Shown: positions 50,230 through 59,831, numbered from the stretch's first letter. The stretch is DNA of 64,000 nucleotides from Aestuariivivens marinum (GCF_022662175.1 NZ_JAKMCR010000002.1:395260-459259); one strand, 5' to 3'. The notes: generated by a model not told the origin, from the sequence alone. Made by a program: numbers and translations.

Positions 50230-52005
50230 ATGAACACATTCCAAAACTTAGGTCTTAATAAAGACCTACTACAGGCTATTACAGATTTAGGATTTACAAC
50301 CCCTAGTGAAGTACAGGAAAAAGCCATCCCCGTTTTATTAAATTCTGAAACCGACTTGGTAGCCTTAGCCCAAACGGGGACTGGAAAAACAGCCGCTTTC
50401 GGTTTTCCTATGCTCCAAAAAATAAATATTGAAAGCCGAACCACACAAGGGTTAATCCTATCTCCTACACGTGAACTTTGCTTACAGATAACCAACGAAA
50501 TGAAACTTTACGGTAAATACTGTAAGGGTTTAAATGTGGTTGCTATTTATGGTGGTGCCAGTATTACCGAGCAGGCCCGTGAAGTAAAACGGGGTGCACA
50601 GATTATTGTAGCAACACCAGGTAGAATGAAGGACATGATTAGTCGTAATTTGGTAGATATTTCTAAAATAGAATATAGCGTTTTAGATGAAGCTGATGAA
50701 ATGCTAAACATGGGTTTTAAGGAAGATATTACAGATATTTTATCACACACTCCTAAAGATAAAAACACTTGGTTATTTTCGGCCACCATGCCTAATGAAG
50801 TAGCGGCTATTGCGAAAAACTTTATGCACCAGCCACAGGAAATTACGGTTGGCAAAAAAAATGAAGGTTCTAGTCAAGTTTCACATGAGTATTATTTGGT
50901 AAATTCCAGAGATCGTTATCTAGCCTTAAAACGATTGGCCGATGCCAATCCAGATATCTTTTCAGTGGTTTTCTGTAGAACTAAAAGAGACACCCAAAAA
51001 GTAGCCGAAAAATTAATAGAAGATGGTTACAATGCTGGAGCCTTGCACGGTGATTTAAGTCAGAACCAACGTGATTTGGTAATGAAGGCCTTTAGAAACA
51101 ATCAAATACAAATGTTAGTAGCAACCGATGTTGCCGCTCGTGGTATTGATGTAGACGATATTACACACGTAATCAATTATCAACTGCCCGATGAAATTGA
51201 AACCTACACCCACCGATCGGGCCGAACAGGACGTGCTGGAAAAACCGGGGTTTCCATGGTTATTATTTCCAAAAGTGAAATACGTAAAATAAAAAGTATT
51301 GAACGCATCATAAAAAAGCAGTTTAATAAAAAGGATATTCCCAATGGTATGGAAATATGTGAAGTGCAACTCATGTCTTTGGCCAATAAAGTGCATAACA
51401 CTAAAGTTAACCATGATATAGACAATTACTTAGGAAAAATAAACGACCTATTTGAAGACACTACAAAAGACGAACTGATTAAAAAATTCTTTTCAGTAGA
51501 GTTTTCACGTTTTTATAACTATTACCAAAAAGCACCTGACTTAAATGCATCTGAAAGCTCTAAAAGTAATGACGATGATCGCCCTGTTGGAAATTCAACC
51601 CGTTACTTTATTAATGTTGGTAAAAAAGATGGGTACGATTGGATGAGTTTAAAAGACTTTTTAAGGGATCTCTTAGAGCTTGGTAAAGACGATTTATTTA
51701 AGGTTGAAGTAAAAGATAGTTTTTCATTTTTTAATACTGAAAATGAATTACAAGAAAAAGTACTGTCATTTTTTACCGACTTTAAATACAACGGACGCTT
51801 TGTTAATGTAGAAGTTTCAGAAAACCGAGGTGGTGGCGGTGGAAGAAAGCGAGACAGAAAGCGAAGCGGTGGCAAACGTGACGGAAAAAAAGGTGGTGGA
51901 TTTAAAAACAGATCTGAAAGACGCTCAGGCGAAGGCAAATCGAAGTCAAGACGCTCTAAATCTAACGATTTTGCAGCTTCCAGACCCAGACGTTCTCGCA
52001 GATAG
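50230..52005 (+). CDS. DEAD-box RNA helicase (DeaD/CsdA-like)
   Basis: 591 residues. RecA core motifs in order: AQTGTGKTAAFG (I), PTRELCLQ (Ia), TPGRM (Ib), DEADE (II), SATMP (III), VFCRTKRDTQK (IV), ARGIDV (V) and HRSGRTGRAG (VI). After it a helical region, an RNA-recognition DbpA-like domain (TRYFINVGKKDGYDWMSLK near 458) and a basic RGG/KR-rich tail (GGGGGRKRDRKRSGG...). Such helicases unwind rRNA or mRNA in the cold and in ribosome assembly. Confidence 0.94.
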   Translation: MNTFQNLGLNKDLLQAITDLGFTTPSEVQEKAIPVLLNSETDLVALAQTGTGKTAAFGFPMLQKINIESRTTQGLILSPTRELCLQITNEMKLYGKYCKGLNVVAIYGGASITEQAREVKRGAQIIVATPGRMKDMISRNLVDISKIEYSVLDEADEMLNMGFKEDITDILSHTPKDKNTWLFSATMPNEVAAIAKNFMHQPQEITVGKKNEGSSQVSHEYYLVNSRDRYLALKRLADANPDIFSVVFCRTKRDTQKVAEKLIEDGYNAGALHGDLSQNQRDLVMKAFRNNQIQMLVATDVAARGIDVDDITHVINYQLPDEIETYTHRSGRTGRAGKTGVSMVIISKSEIRKIKSIERIIKKQFNKKDIPNGMEICEVQLMSLANKVHNTKVNHDIDNYLGKINDLFEDTTKDELIKKFFSVEFSRFYNYYQKAPDLNASESSKSNDDDRPVGNSTRYFINVGKKDGYDWMSLKDFLRDLLELGKDDLFKVEVKDSFSFFNTENELQEKVLSFFTDFKYNGRFVNVEVSENRGGGGGRKRDRKRSGGKRDGKKGGGFKNRSERRSGEGKSKSRRSKSNDFAASRPRRSRR

Positions 52006-52290
52006 AGGAACTTTCTTGCCATAGTTAAGGAAAACCACCTCTGTAAGTTTCAAGACAATCCTTGGAAATATTTAAATCTCAATTATGATGTAAATTTGTT
52101 AATTTTAAGTCAAAATAAAAATTGTTGGTACCCTACTAATTTTTTCTTTAGTACTTTTATAACGCAATAAGTAAAACCATGAAATGAGCCATAACCAAAC
52201 TTGACACCCCTCGAGATGATTATTGGCAAATTACATCCCTGCGCTGAGCTTATCTAAGCGTGAGGATAAAAAACAATAAAATTTAAACAG

Positions 52291-53067
52291 ATGAAACATT
52301 ACCTACTTCTTATTATTTTTCTATTCACTTCTGCTATACTTATAGCACAAGAAGAAGGAAAAGCTGTAGGAGTGGTAATTAATGTAACAGGTGGCACCCC
52401 ATTAGAAAATGTAAATATTGTTAATCTAAATAAGGTTATTGGAACCACAACCAATGAAAAAGGTGAATTTGCAATTAAGGCCAAAGTTAATGATACACTA
52501 CACTTTTCGTATTTAGGCTTTAAATCTATTAAAGTTAGGGTTACTAGTGATTGGTTGAAATTTGGTAACGCCAAAATAGAATTGACCGAATTGGCATTAG
52601 CTTTGGAAGAGGTCGTTGTAAATCAACTAAGACTTACAGGATATCTGGAAGTAGATATCAAGCAAGTACCCATTATTAACGACAATTACCGCTACAGTAT
52701 TTCAGGGTTGCCCAGCACAGGTTATGAAGCTAGAAAACCTAGTGGTGTAAATAAAATACTAGGCTCTATATTTAACCCTGCCGATTTCCTACACCGTATG
52801 TTTGGAAAGAAACCCAACGAACTGCGTAAGCTAAAAAAAATGAAGGAAGATGACGAAATCCGTAATTTATTGGCTACTCGTTTCGACAGGGAAATGCTAA
52901 CAGTTTTACTTCAGGTGGAACGTGTAGATTTAGATGAAATAGTTAGCCAATGCAACTATTCTAAAGGATTTATCAAGACTGCTAATGACCTTCAAATTCT
53001 TGATGCCATTAGCGAATGCTATGAAGAATATAAGCTGTTAAGCAGAGGTAGAAGCAAACGCCTGTAA
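52291..53067 (+). CDS. Exported protein with carboxypeptidase-regulatory-like domain
   Basis: 258 residues. Signal ends ILIAQ. Residues about 22-105 are a CarboxypepD_reg-like beta-sandwich (GGTPLENVNIVNLNKVIGTTTNEKGEFAI, LHFSYLGFKS), the domain that heads TonB-dependent receptors. No plug or barrel follows; the remainder is helical and basic (LHRMFGKKPNELRKLKKM). A stand-alone family in flavobacteria, function unknown, possibly outer-membrane or periplasmic. Confidence 0.85.
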   Translation: MKHYLLLIIFLFTSAILIAQEEGKAVGVVINVTGGTPLENVNIVNLNKVIGTTTNEKGEFAIKAKVNDTLHFSYLGFKSIKVRVTSDWLKFGNAKIELTELALALEEVVVNQLRLTGYLEVDIKQVPIINDNYRYSISGLPSTGYEARKPSGVNKILGSIFNPADFLHRMFGKKPNELRKLKKMKEDDEIRNLLATRFDREMLTVLLQVERVDLDEIVSQCNYSKGFIKTANDLQILDAISECYEEYKLLSRGRSKRL

Positions 53068-53141
53068 GAGTTTCTTATTTATTAAAAAATGCTTAAGATC
53101 AGTAAAAACTGAGGGAAAAACCATTTTTAACCAAATACATA

Positions 53142-53816
53142 TTATTCCTTAACAACAATAACAGTAGCTTTAACACCTGTAGCTAAGTTCCATTGATTAT
53201 GGGAAACCACAATTCCTTTATCGTCTATGACCTTAAACTCTGCTGTATTCGGCCCAGATTCACCTTGGTTTAATGCCAAAAAATCAATTTTATTAAACCC
53301 TTTCAATAAGTTAAGCTTAAAACCCTTAAACCCTCCAGTGAGATAAACCCTAGCATGAACAATATCGTCGTTAACCAATACCTGGATAATATCACCATCG
53401 GTATAACCATGGTCACGGTAAACCACGTTTACAAACTCGGCATCACTTTTAAAATCCCCAAAATACTGGTCGGTAGTGCTCCCATTACGGCGTTCAATTT
53501 CTTCCTTGCTAAGTTTTAAATCCGCTATATTGTTACTTATGCGCTTTTGGTACAATTCCCCAGGGTTACCAAATTCTTCTTGCGGAAACATAGAAAACTC
53601 CTTTTCGGGAAAATCTAACAGCGGTGCTGTTTTGGGTATATTTAGAGCATTTGAAGGATTTATTATAGGTTTAGATGGACTTAATGTTACTGTTTCTGAC
53701 GAATCGGTTTTGCTTTCTTCAGTACCAACAATTTTAAGCTTCTTCTCAGTATCAATTTGAGCAGCTAATGATAGTGTGAAACACATTAATATAAAAGTAA
53801 GGCCAAATTGCTTCAT
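53142..53816 (-). CDS. Exported protein of unknown function
   Basis: 224 residues. Signal peptide ends LAAQ. A Ser/Thr/Pro-rich stretch is followed by NIADLKLSKEEIERRNG and then a beta-rich C-terminal half with DHGYTDGDIIQVLVNDDIVHARVYL and FNKIDFLALNQGESGPNTAEF, which looks like an Ig-like or C2-like sandwich. I do not recognise a named family; it seems to be a conserved flavobacterial secreted protein. Convergent with the CarboxypepD_reg gene. Confidence 0.75.
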   Translation of the reverse strand: MKQFGLTFILMCFTLSLAAQIDTEKKLKIVGTEESKTDSSETVTLSPSKPIINPSNALNIPKTAPLLDFPEKEFSMFPQEEFGNPGELYQKRISNNIADLKLSKEEIERRNGSTTDQYFGDFKSDAEFVNVVYRDHGYTDGDIIQVLVNDDIVHARVYLTGGFKGFKLNLLKGFNKIDFLALNQGESGPNTAEFKVIDDKGIVVSHNQWNLATGVKATVIVVKE

Positions 53817-54091
53817 TTTTTTAATACTGTCTTTTCATTTCTCGCTTTGCAAAAATAAAATCCATGTCAAAGATATTTCATTATCAACAAAATTCTTAAA
53901 CTACACACTAATTTTCAGTATATCTTAACAAAAACCATTCCTAAACCACCACATATTACATCAAAAAGCAGCTAGATTGCATCAACAAAATGTTAAAAAA
54001 TGTTAATTATGTACTTTGCTATACATAGTACTGTAACAAAAGTAAAGTTTTGTCGTCTATATAGTATAAATCAATTAAAAAACGAAAAACA

Positions 54092-54178
54092 ATGAGAACT
54101 TTAAACACAAATCAGTTATCAAGTACATTACCTAACAGTAAAAGTTACAGTTGGAACAGTAAAAGACGTTACAGATAA
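54092..54178 (+). CDS. 28-codon ORF ending inside a terminator
   Basis: ATG 54092 to TAA 54176-54178. The product is rich in Ser, Asn, Lys, Arg and ends SWNSKRRYR. Its last codons form the left arm of the terminator at 54160-54192, which is the layout of an attenuation leader peptide. It is also similar at its end to the 43-codon ORF that follows (WNSKRRYR against WKGSKRYAH). Could be a true small protein, a leader peptide, or chance. Confidence 0.4.
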   Translation: MRTLNTNQLSSTLPNSKSYSWNSKRRYR

Positions 54179-54192
54179 GTAACGTCTTTTTA
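54160..54192 (+). terminator. Terminator overlapping the 28-codon ORF
   Basis: Perfect 12-bp stem AAAAGACGTTAC/GTAACGTCTTTT with loop AGATAA that contains the stop codon, then TTTTTA. Lies between the ORF and the genes running to exbD. Confidence 0.8.
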
Positions 54193-54225
54193 AAAACTTT
54201 CATCAATCAAAAAACATCAAATACT

Positions 54226-54357
54226 ATGAACTCAGTTATTAAAATTTCCAGGCACAGAAATAAATTTGTAGAGGATTGTTTAATACATACCCGTCAATTT
54301 TTGCACCTTTATCATCAAGATGTAATTTGGAAAGGTTCTAAGCGCTATGCGCACTAA
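54226..54357 (+). CDS. 43-codon ORF upstream of exbD
   Basis: ATG 54226 to TAA 54355-54357. Basic, His-rich product (SRHRNKF, HTRQFLHLYHQD) ending WKGSKRYAH. No membrane segment or known motif. It lies after the terminator and 69 bp before exbD on the same strand. The shared W-x-SKR-x-Y ending with the 28-codon ORF hints that the two are related, but this is a short match. Confidence 0.4.
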   Translation: MNSVIKISRHRNKFVEDCLIHTRQFLHLYHQDVIWKGSKRYAH

Positions 54358-54426
54358 AAAGAACCTCTAGTTTTAATGGTATTGTTTTTGTGATTTGTTT
54401 AACAACTCACATAAAAAACACATACT

Positions 54427-54984
54427 ATGAGACACTCTAGATTAATGCCCGAAGTGAATGCGGGTTCGATGGCAGACATTGCCTTTTTACTACTCATCTT
54501 TTTCTTGGTAACCGCAACCATTCCAAAAGACCAAGGTATTAACCGAAAATTACCCGCCTTTTGTCCAGACGGACAAATCTGTGAAATTGACATAAATGAG
54601 CGTAACATTTTACGTATAGCCCTTAATAACAAAAATGAACTTATGGTTAATGGAGAAACCATTACCATTGAAGAACTTAAGGATGTCACAAAGGCCTTTT
54701 TAGACAACAATGGTGATGGTAGCTGTACCTACTGCAATGGGGCTAAATTAGAAATCTCATCGGACAATCCCGACAAGGCCATTATATCACTACAAAATAG
54801 TAAGTATACTAGCTATAATCAATATATTAAAGTTCAGGATGAATTAACCTTGGCATATTTTGAGTTACGACAAGCTTATTGTGAATCTATATTAAAAAAA
54901 TCCATCGACAACATTAATAATGAAGAATTGAAAGCTGTAAAAGAGGCCTATCCTTTTATACTTTCGGAAGCGGAAACCAAGTAA
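54427..54984 (+). CDS. exbD: ExbD/TolR-type proton-channel protein
   Basis: 185 residues. N-terminal helix in PEVNAGSMADIAFLLLIFFLVT with the essential proton-carrying Asp (MAD), typical of Bacteroidota ExbD. The periplasmic domain follows and holds two unusual cysteine pairs, CPDGQIC near 45-51 and CTYC near 99-102. No exbB/motA or tonB neighbour is present, so it must use partners encoded elsewhere, probably with a second ExbD. Energises TonB-dependent uptake or a related machine. Confidence 0.9.
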   Translation: MRHSRLMPEVNAGSMADIAFLLLIFFLVTATIPKDQGINRKLPAFCPDGQICEIDINERNILRIALNNKNELMVNGETITIEELKDVTKAFLDNNGDGSCTYCNGAKLEISSDNPDKAIISLQNSKYTSYNQYIKVQDELTLAYFELRQAYCESILKKSIDNINNEELKAVKEAYPFILSEAETK

Positions 54985-54995
54985 AAAAGAATCAT

Positions 54996-55403
54996 TTATG
55001 GTTTTTTAGGAATCCCATAAGCAATAGTCACCTTTTTTCTGCCCCATTGTTTTGCTGCCATAACATTTAATCCCATATAAATATCTATGCGGTTTTTCCA
55101 TCGGTAATGCATTTTATCCTTAACAATATAGATACTATCCAGTCCTTCAATCTTAACTGGTATATTATGGCTTAACCCTTTTTTCAATAAATCCCTTGAA
55201 ACGGCGATATAGTGATTACCCGGAACTAAACTATCTCCAAAAGCCGTAATATGTGGATCTCCATCAGTTTGAGAGCTTAACGAATTATACGCTGTTGCGG
55301 TGACTTCAATAGTGTGCCAATTATAATTTGCATAGGGGTCCTTTTTTTTACAGCTTATCAAAAAGAAAGCAATAGATGTTGATATGATTAAGAATCTAAT
55401 CAT
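54996..55403 (-). CDS. 3D-domain lipoprotein
   Basis: 135 residues, lipobox LISC (Cys about 18). The rest is a 3D (three-Asp) domain: VTATAYNS, GD..VPG..YIAVSRDLL, IEGLDSIYIVKDKM and NRIDIYMG near the end, giving the three conserved aspartates. In other proteins this double-psi barrel is the catalytic domain of MltA-like or Rpf-like peptidoglycan lytic enzymes. Likely a periplasm-facing cell-wall enzyme or binder. Confidence 0.85.
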   Translation of the reverse strand: MIRFLIISTSIAFFLISCKKKDPYANYNWHTIEVTATAYNSLSSQTDGDPHITAFGDSLVPGNHYIAVSRDLLKKGLSHNIPVKIEGLDSIYIVKDKMHYRWKNRIDIYMGLNVMAAKQWGRKKVTIAYGIPKKP

Positions 55404-55448
55404 ATTATAATTATAACCATATTAAATAAGACAAGTAAACACTTACTT

Positions 55449-56321
55449 TTAGTCTCTCTTTTTAAATCCATAAAAAAGCTGCTTAAAAAAAGTTTTAGGC
55501 ATTTTATAATCATCATCATACCCAAGTGTAATCTTACCACTCGCCTCTGGAATATAGTTGGTTTTAAATAGGTAATCCCATAGACTTAGACTTATACCAA
55601 AGTTAACACCATATTTTTTGTTCTTAGGTAAAGTATAGGCATGGTGGTATAAATGCATCACAGGATTATTAAAAATATACTTCAATGGCCCATAAGTCAA
55701 TTTAACATTGGAATGGTTTAAATGTCCAATAGTTATGGCAATGAAGTGTACTACATAAGCCTGATCGGGTTCAAAACCGCCCAAAAGCATTACAGCAAAA
55801 ACCTTAAGAGGTTTATAAAAAATATTTTCCATCCAATGGTATCGCAAATGAGCTGCAAACCCCATTTCTTTTACCGAATGATGCACCTTGTGAAACCGCC
55901 AAAGCACGGTATAACGATGTAACAACACATGAGTAAACCATTGAACAAAATCCAATAACACAAAGAAAATGAGCAATTGGATTCCTTTAGGTAAATTGGA
56001 TATATCGATGAGTGCTATGGATTTCATCGTGATCCCAAATTGGGAAAACACGACTTCCAAAACCTTATAAACCCCACTAATGACTATGGCGAAAATGAAG
56101 AAATTAAAAAACATATAAAAGGCGTCCAACCAAAAGTCCTTTCTAAACATAGATTGTTCCTTACGCCATGGAAACAACAATTCTAAACACCAAACACCAA
56201 TTGAAATAACTATTAAGCCCCAAAAGTAATTGGTATACCAAGGCACATCAAAAACAATGGATCGCCAAGTCCAATCTATGGTGCCCTTAAATGCTTTAAA
56301 AAAAATATCTAAGTAATCCAT
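55449..56321 (-). CDS. Sterol desaturase / fatty-acid hydroxylase superfamily protein
   Basis: 290 residues with about four to five membrane segments. The eight-histidine di-iron set is present: HVLLHRYTVLWRFHKVHHS near 131-149, HLNHSN near 195-200 and HLYHHAY near 222-228. These enzymes hydroxylate or desaturate lipids or carotenoids with O2; substrate unknown. 10 bp after the E1 gene on the same strand. Confidence 0.92.
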   Translation of the reverse strand: MDYLDIFFKAFKGTIDWTWRSIVFDVPWYTNYFWGLIVISIGVWCLELLFPWRKEQSMFRKDFWLDAFYMFFNFFIFAIVISGVYKVLEVVFSQFGITMKSIALIDISNLPKGIQLLIFFVLLDFVQWFTHVLLHRYTVLWRFHKVHHSVKEMGFAAHLRYHWMENIFYKPLKVFAVMLLGGFEPDQAYVVHFIAITIGHLNHSNVKLTYGPLKYIFNNPVMHLYHHAYTLPKNKKYGVNFGISLSLWDYLFKTNYIPEASGKITLGYDDDYKMPKTFFKQLFYGFKKRD

Positions 56322-56331
56322 CCCTAAACTT

Positions 56332-58323
56332 TTAGTATGTCAATAATAATTTTAATGCCTCTTCAAATCTATCTTTTGGTAAATACTGTTTTTCCAACTG
56401 AGTTGCAAAAGGAATTGGTGTTTCTATGCTGGCAACCCGTTTAACTGGTGCGTCAAGGTATTCGAAACAGTTCTCCATAATCATTGCCGATATATCACTG
56501 GCTATGCCCCCAAATAAAGTATCTTCATGGGAAATAATTGCTTTACCTGTTTTTTTTACAGAAGTAAAAATCGCTTCTTTATCCAATGGCTGGAGTGTTC
56601 GCAAATCAATGACATCGGCTAAGATATCAGGATTGTCATCTAATGCCTCCAAAGCCCAATGTACAGCTGCTCCATAGGTAATTACGCTAATCGCTTTACC
56701 TTCCCTCAAAATAGCTGCTTTTCCAAAAGGTAAAGTATAATAGTTGGTCGGTACATCTTGTTTAATTGTTCTGTATAAACCTTTATGTTCAAAAAACAAC
56801 ACAGGATTAGGGTCATTGATTGCTGTTGCTAAAAGGCCTTTGGCATCATAAGGAAAAGCTGGGTATACCACTTTTAATCCTGGAGTTTTAGTAAACCAAG
56901 CCTCATTGGTTTGTGAATGGAACGGCCCTGCACCTACTCCGCCTCCACAGGGCATCCTAATGACCACATTGGCCAGCTGTCCCCAGCGGTAATACGATTT
57001 TGCCAAATAGTTGACAACGGGGTTAAATCCAGACGATATAAAATCAGAAAATTGCATTTCAACAACACTTTTCATATCAGCAATAGATAGGCCCATTCCC
57101 GCTTCAATAATTGTTGATTCACAAATAGGCGTATTACGCACCCTGTCTTTACCAAATTGCTCTAAAAATCCTTCAGTTATTTTAAACACACCACCATATT
57201 CGGCAATATCCTGCCCCATAATCACCAAATCGGCATGCTGTTCCATACTTTGTCTAAGTCCCTGGGAAATGGCATCTATAAATCTAATATCTTGAGTTTC
57301 ATTTCCTATTTCAACCTCTATATATTCAAAAGGCGCATAGACGTCCTTTAATTCCTTTTCCAAATCAGGTTTAATAGGTTCTTCTTTAAAAGCAATCTCT
57401 AAATGTTCATTAATTTCAAAAACCATTTGCTCCTTGATCAAGACTATATCTGATTCGGTTAAAATCCCTTCCTCCTTTAAAAAGGATTGAAAATTCATCA
57501 CCGGATCCTTAGCTGCCCAAAAATCCATCAGTGACTTAGGAACATACTTTGTACCACTAGCTTCCTCATGCCCGCGCATTCTAAACGTCTTAAATTCCAA
57601 TAAAATGGGACGTGGATTTTTACGCATATCCTCAGCAAATTCAGAAACTTTTGTGTAAATATCTATTATATTATTGCCATCAATAATATGGGATTCCATA
57701 CCATAACCAATAGCTTTATCGGCTAAATGTTCACAACGAAACTGCTCACTTGTTGGGGTAGACAATCCATAGCCATTATTCTCGATACAGAACAACACGG
57801 GTAATTGCCAAACCGAAGCTACATTTAAAGCTTCATGAAAATCACCCTCACTCGTTCCCCCTTCACCAGTAAACACAGCTGTTACCTGCTTTAGGTTTTT
57901 TAATTTTGAAGCCAAAGCAATACCATTGGCAACACCTAATTGAGGTCCTAAATGGGAAATCATTCCCACAATTTTGTATTCTTGTGTACCGAAATGAAAC
58001 GAACGATCCCGACCATTAGTAAACCCATTAGCTTTACCTTGCCATTGTGAAAAAAGTCGGTAAAGCGGAATGTTTCGAGTAGTAAACACCCCTAAGTTTC
58101 TGTGCATAGGAAGTATATATTCATCGTTTTGGAGGGCTAAAGTTACTCCTACAGCTATGGCTTCTTGACCAATACCAGAAAACCACTTACTAATCTTCCC
58201 TTGCCTCAAAAGAATAAGCATTTTTTCTTCAATCAATCTAGGCTTGAGTATGTTCTTATAAAGCAGAATTAATGCTTCAGAATTTAGATTTTCAGTGTTA
58301 TATATAATCGTTTCCGGAATCAT
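56332..58323 (-). CDS. Branched-chain 2-oxoacid dehydrogenase E1, fused alpha and beta
   Basis: 663 residues from ATG 58323; the longer TTG start (58359) lies inside the -7 element TATATTTG (58364-58357). The alpha part (1-320) holds the thiamine-diphosphate motif GEGGTSEGDFHEALNVAS...ENNGYG and RDRSFHFG. The beta part (about 335-663) has MGQDIAEYGGVFKITEGF, MPCGGGVGAGPFHSQ and TVKTGKAIISHED-like end. Oxidatively decarboxylates branched-chain 2-oxoacids with E2 and E3 encoded elsewhere; supplies iso-branched fatty-acid primers typical of flavobacteria. Confidence 0.93.
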   Translation of the reverse strand: MIPETIIYNTENLNSEALILLYKNILKPRLIEEKMLILLRQGKISKWFSGIGQEAIAVGVTLALQNDEYILPMHRNLGVFTTRNIPLYRLFSQWQGKANGFTNGRDRSFHFGTQEYKIVGMISHLGPQLGVANGIALASKLKNLKQVTAVFTGEGGTSEGDFHEALNVASVWQLPVLFCIENNGYGLSTPTSEQFRCEHLADKAIGYGMESHIIDGNNIIDIYTKVSEFAEDMRKNPRPILLEFKTFRMRGHEEASGTKYVPKSLMDFWAAKDPVMNFQSFLKEEGILTESDIVLIKEQMVFEINEHLEIAFKEEPIKPDLEKELKDVYAPFEYIEVEIGNETQDIRFIDAISQGLRQSMEQHADLVIMGQDIAEYGGVFKITEGFLEQFGKDRVRNTPICESTIIEAGMGLSIADMKSVVEMQFSDFISSGFNPVVNYLAKSYYRWGQLANVVIRMPCGGGVGAGPFHSQTNEAWFTKTPGLKVVYPAFPYDAKGLLATAINDPNPVLFFEHKGLYRTIKQDVPTNYYTLPFGKAAILREGKAISVITYGAAVHWALEALDDNPDILADVIDLRTLQPLDKEAIFTSVKKTGKAIISHEDTLFGGIASDISAMIMENCFEYLDAPVKRVASIETPIPFATQLEKQYLPKDRFEEALKLLLTY

Positions 58324-58356
58324 CAATACGATTTGAGTTGCTTTTTTTGAGTATAT

Positions 58357-58364
58357 CAAATATA
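58357..58364 (-). promoter_or_regulatory. -7 element of the E1 gene
   Basis: Minus-strand TATATTTG, exact TAnnTTTG, start predicted near 58353, which favours the ATG at 58323. Confidence 0.5.
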
Positions 58365-58509
58365 ATACAAATTCACTCGCAGTTATAGCACCCAGTGATT
58401 AGTTATCAATAAACTTAGCTATTTTATCACATCTTGCATAGACAACAAAATTATAGAAGAAATCGCAATAACTATTATCATAACAACCAAAACAATAGCC
58501 ATGTTTTTG

Positions 58510-58517
58510 TATTTTTG
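58510..58517 (+). promoter_or_regulatory. -7 element of the 2OG-Fe(II) oxygenase gene
   Basis: TATTTTTG, exact TAnnTTTG, about 24 bp before ATG 58541. Confidence 0.5.
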
Positions 58518-58540
58518 TAACAACCACATTTTTAATCAAA

Positions 58541-59497
58541 ATGCTTATGAATACTATTCCTAGTGTTAATTTATCAGATTTTATTTCAGGTAATACCGAA
58601 AAAAAACAACAATTTGTAGATGCCATTGGAAAAGCTTACCAAGAGATTGGGTTTGTGGCTTTAAAGGGTCATTTTTTAGATGATAAATTAGTTGAGAATC
58701 TATACAAAGAAATTAAAAATTTTTTCGATTTACCTATTGAGGTAAAACAAAAATATGAGATTCCAGGTATTGGTGGACAGCGTGGTTACGTTTCCTTCGG
58801 AAAAGAAAGCGCCAAAGGAAAAAAGGAAGGTGACTTAAAGGAATTTTGGCATTTTGGTCAATATGTTGAAAATAATCCAGAACTTGAAAAGGAATATCCT
58901 AAAAACGTTTATGTAGAAGAACTGCCCAAATTTAATATCATAGGCAAGGAAGCATATAAAATGCTCGAAAAAACAGCAAAATATGTTTTACGGGCTTTAG
59001 CGTTACATCTCAATTTAGAAGAGACCTATTTCGATGAGTACATTCACAATGGCAATTCTATTTTGAGGCCCATACACTACCCTCCTATTATCCAAGAGCC
59101 TAAGGAGGCTGTTCGTGCAGCTGCTCATGGAGATATTAACCTAATCACTTTATTAATGGGAGCTCAAGGTCGCGGACTGCAGGTCCAAAACCATAAAGGC
59201 GAATGGATTGATGCCATAGCCGGGCCCGATGAGCTAATGATTAATGTAGGTGATATGTTGTCCAGACATACCAATAACAAACTAAAATCTACCATTCATC
59301 GCGTTATAAATCCACCAAAAGAATTATGGGGCACGTCAAGGTATTCTATTCCCTTTTTTATGCATCCCATAAGCGATATGAAACTGGATGTTTTAGACAG
59401 TTGTGTGGATGAAAATAATCCCAAAGCCTATGAAGATATCACGGCAGGGGAATTTTTAAATGAACGCCTCATAGAACTTGGGCTTATCAAAAAATAA
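58541..59497 (+). CDS. Isopenicillin-N-synthase-like 2OG-Fe(II) oxygenase
   Basis: 318 residues. N-terminal DIOX_N part (IPSVNLSDF, AYQEIGFVALKGH) and C-terminal jelly roll with the iron ligands in AAHGDINLITLLMG (His, Asp) and STIHRVINPP (His), and the 2-oxoglutarate RYSIPFF (Arg-x-Ser). Substrate unknown; bacterial members act on small molecules. Followed 4 bp later by the SUI1 gene. Confidence 0.92.
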   Translation: MLMNTIPSVNLSDFISGNTEKKQQFVDAIGKAYQEIGFVALKGHFLDDKLVENLYKEIKNFFDLPIEVKQKYEIPGIGGQRGYVSFGKESAKGKKEGDLKEFWHFGQYVENNPELEKEYPKNVYVEELPKFNIIGKEAYKMLEKTAKYVLRALALHLNLEETYFDEYIHNGNSILRPIHYPPIIQEPKEAVRAAAHGDINLITLLMGAQGRGLQVQNHKGEWIDAIAGPDELMINVGDMLSRHTNNKLKSTIHRVINPPKELWGTSRYSIPFFMHPISDMKLDVLDSCVDENNPKAYEDITAGEFLNERLIELGLIKK

Positions 59498-59501
59498 GAA
59501 A

Positions 59502-59831
59502 ATGGATTTACAGGACCAGTTGAAAAACCTATTTCCAGATCATGTCCCTGATGAATCTCCCGAAGCGGTTTCAGAAGATGACAATCTATGGATACAAGAT
59601 GATCCCATAATATGCAAATACGAAAAACGAAAAGGCAAACCCATTACTATTCTTGAGGGCTATACAGGATCAAATGAAGATTTTAAGACTTTAGCAAAGG
59701 ATATTAAAACCCAATTGAGTGTGGGTGGTAGTTTTAAAGATGATAAGATTATTATTCAAGGGGATTATCGCGATAAAATCATGCAAATACTAAAAGACAA
59801 AGGTTTTAAGGTAAAACGTGTTGGAGGATAA
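59502..59831 (+). CDS. SUI1/eIF1-like translation factor (YciH family)
   Basis: 109 residues from ATG 59502; an in-frame TTG 59478 would overlap the upstream gene. SUI1 fold seen as KYEKRKGKPITILEGYTG, DIKTQLSVGGSFKDDKIIIQGDYRDKI and KDKGFKVKRVGG at the end. Bacterial members influence start-codon choice. Coupled to the oxygenase gene by position only. Confidence 0.92.
   Translation: MDLQDQLKNLFPDHVPDESPEAVSEDDNLWIQDDPIICKYEKRKGKPITILEGYTGSNEDFKTLAKDIKTQLSVGGSFKDDKIIIQGDYRDKIMQILKDKGFKVKRVGG

Noticed and set aside
56332..58323. Two separate E1 genes or a frameshifted fusion
   Set aside because: The frame runs without break through the linker, and fused alpha-beta E1 is common in Bacteroidota.
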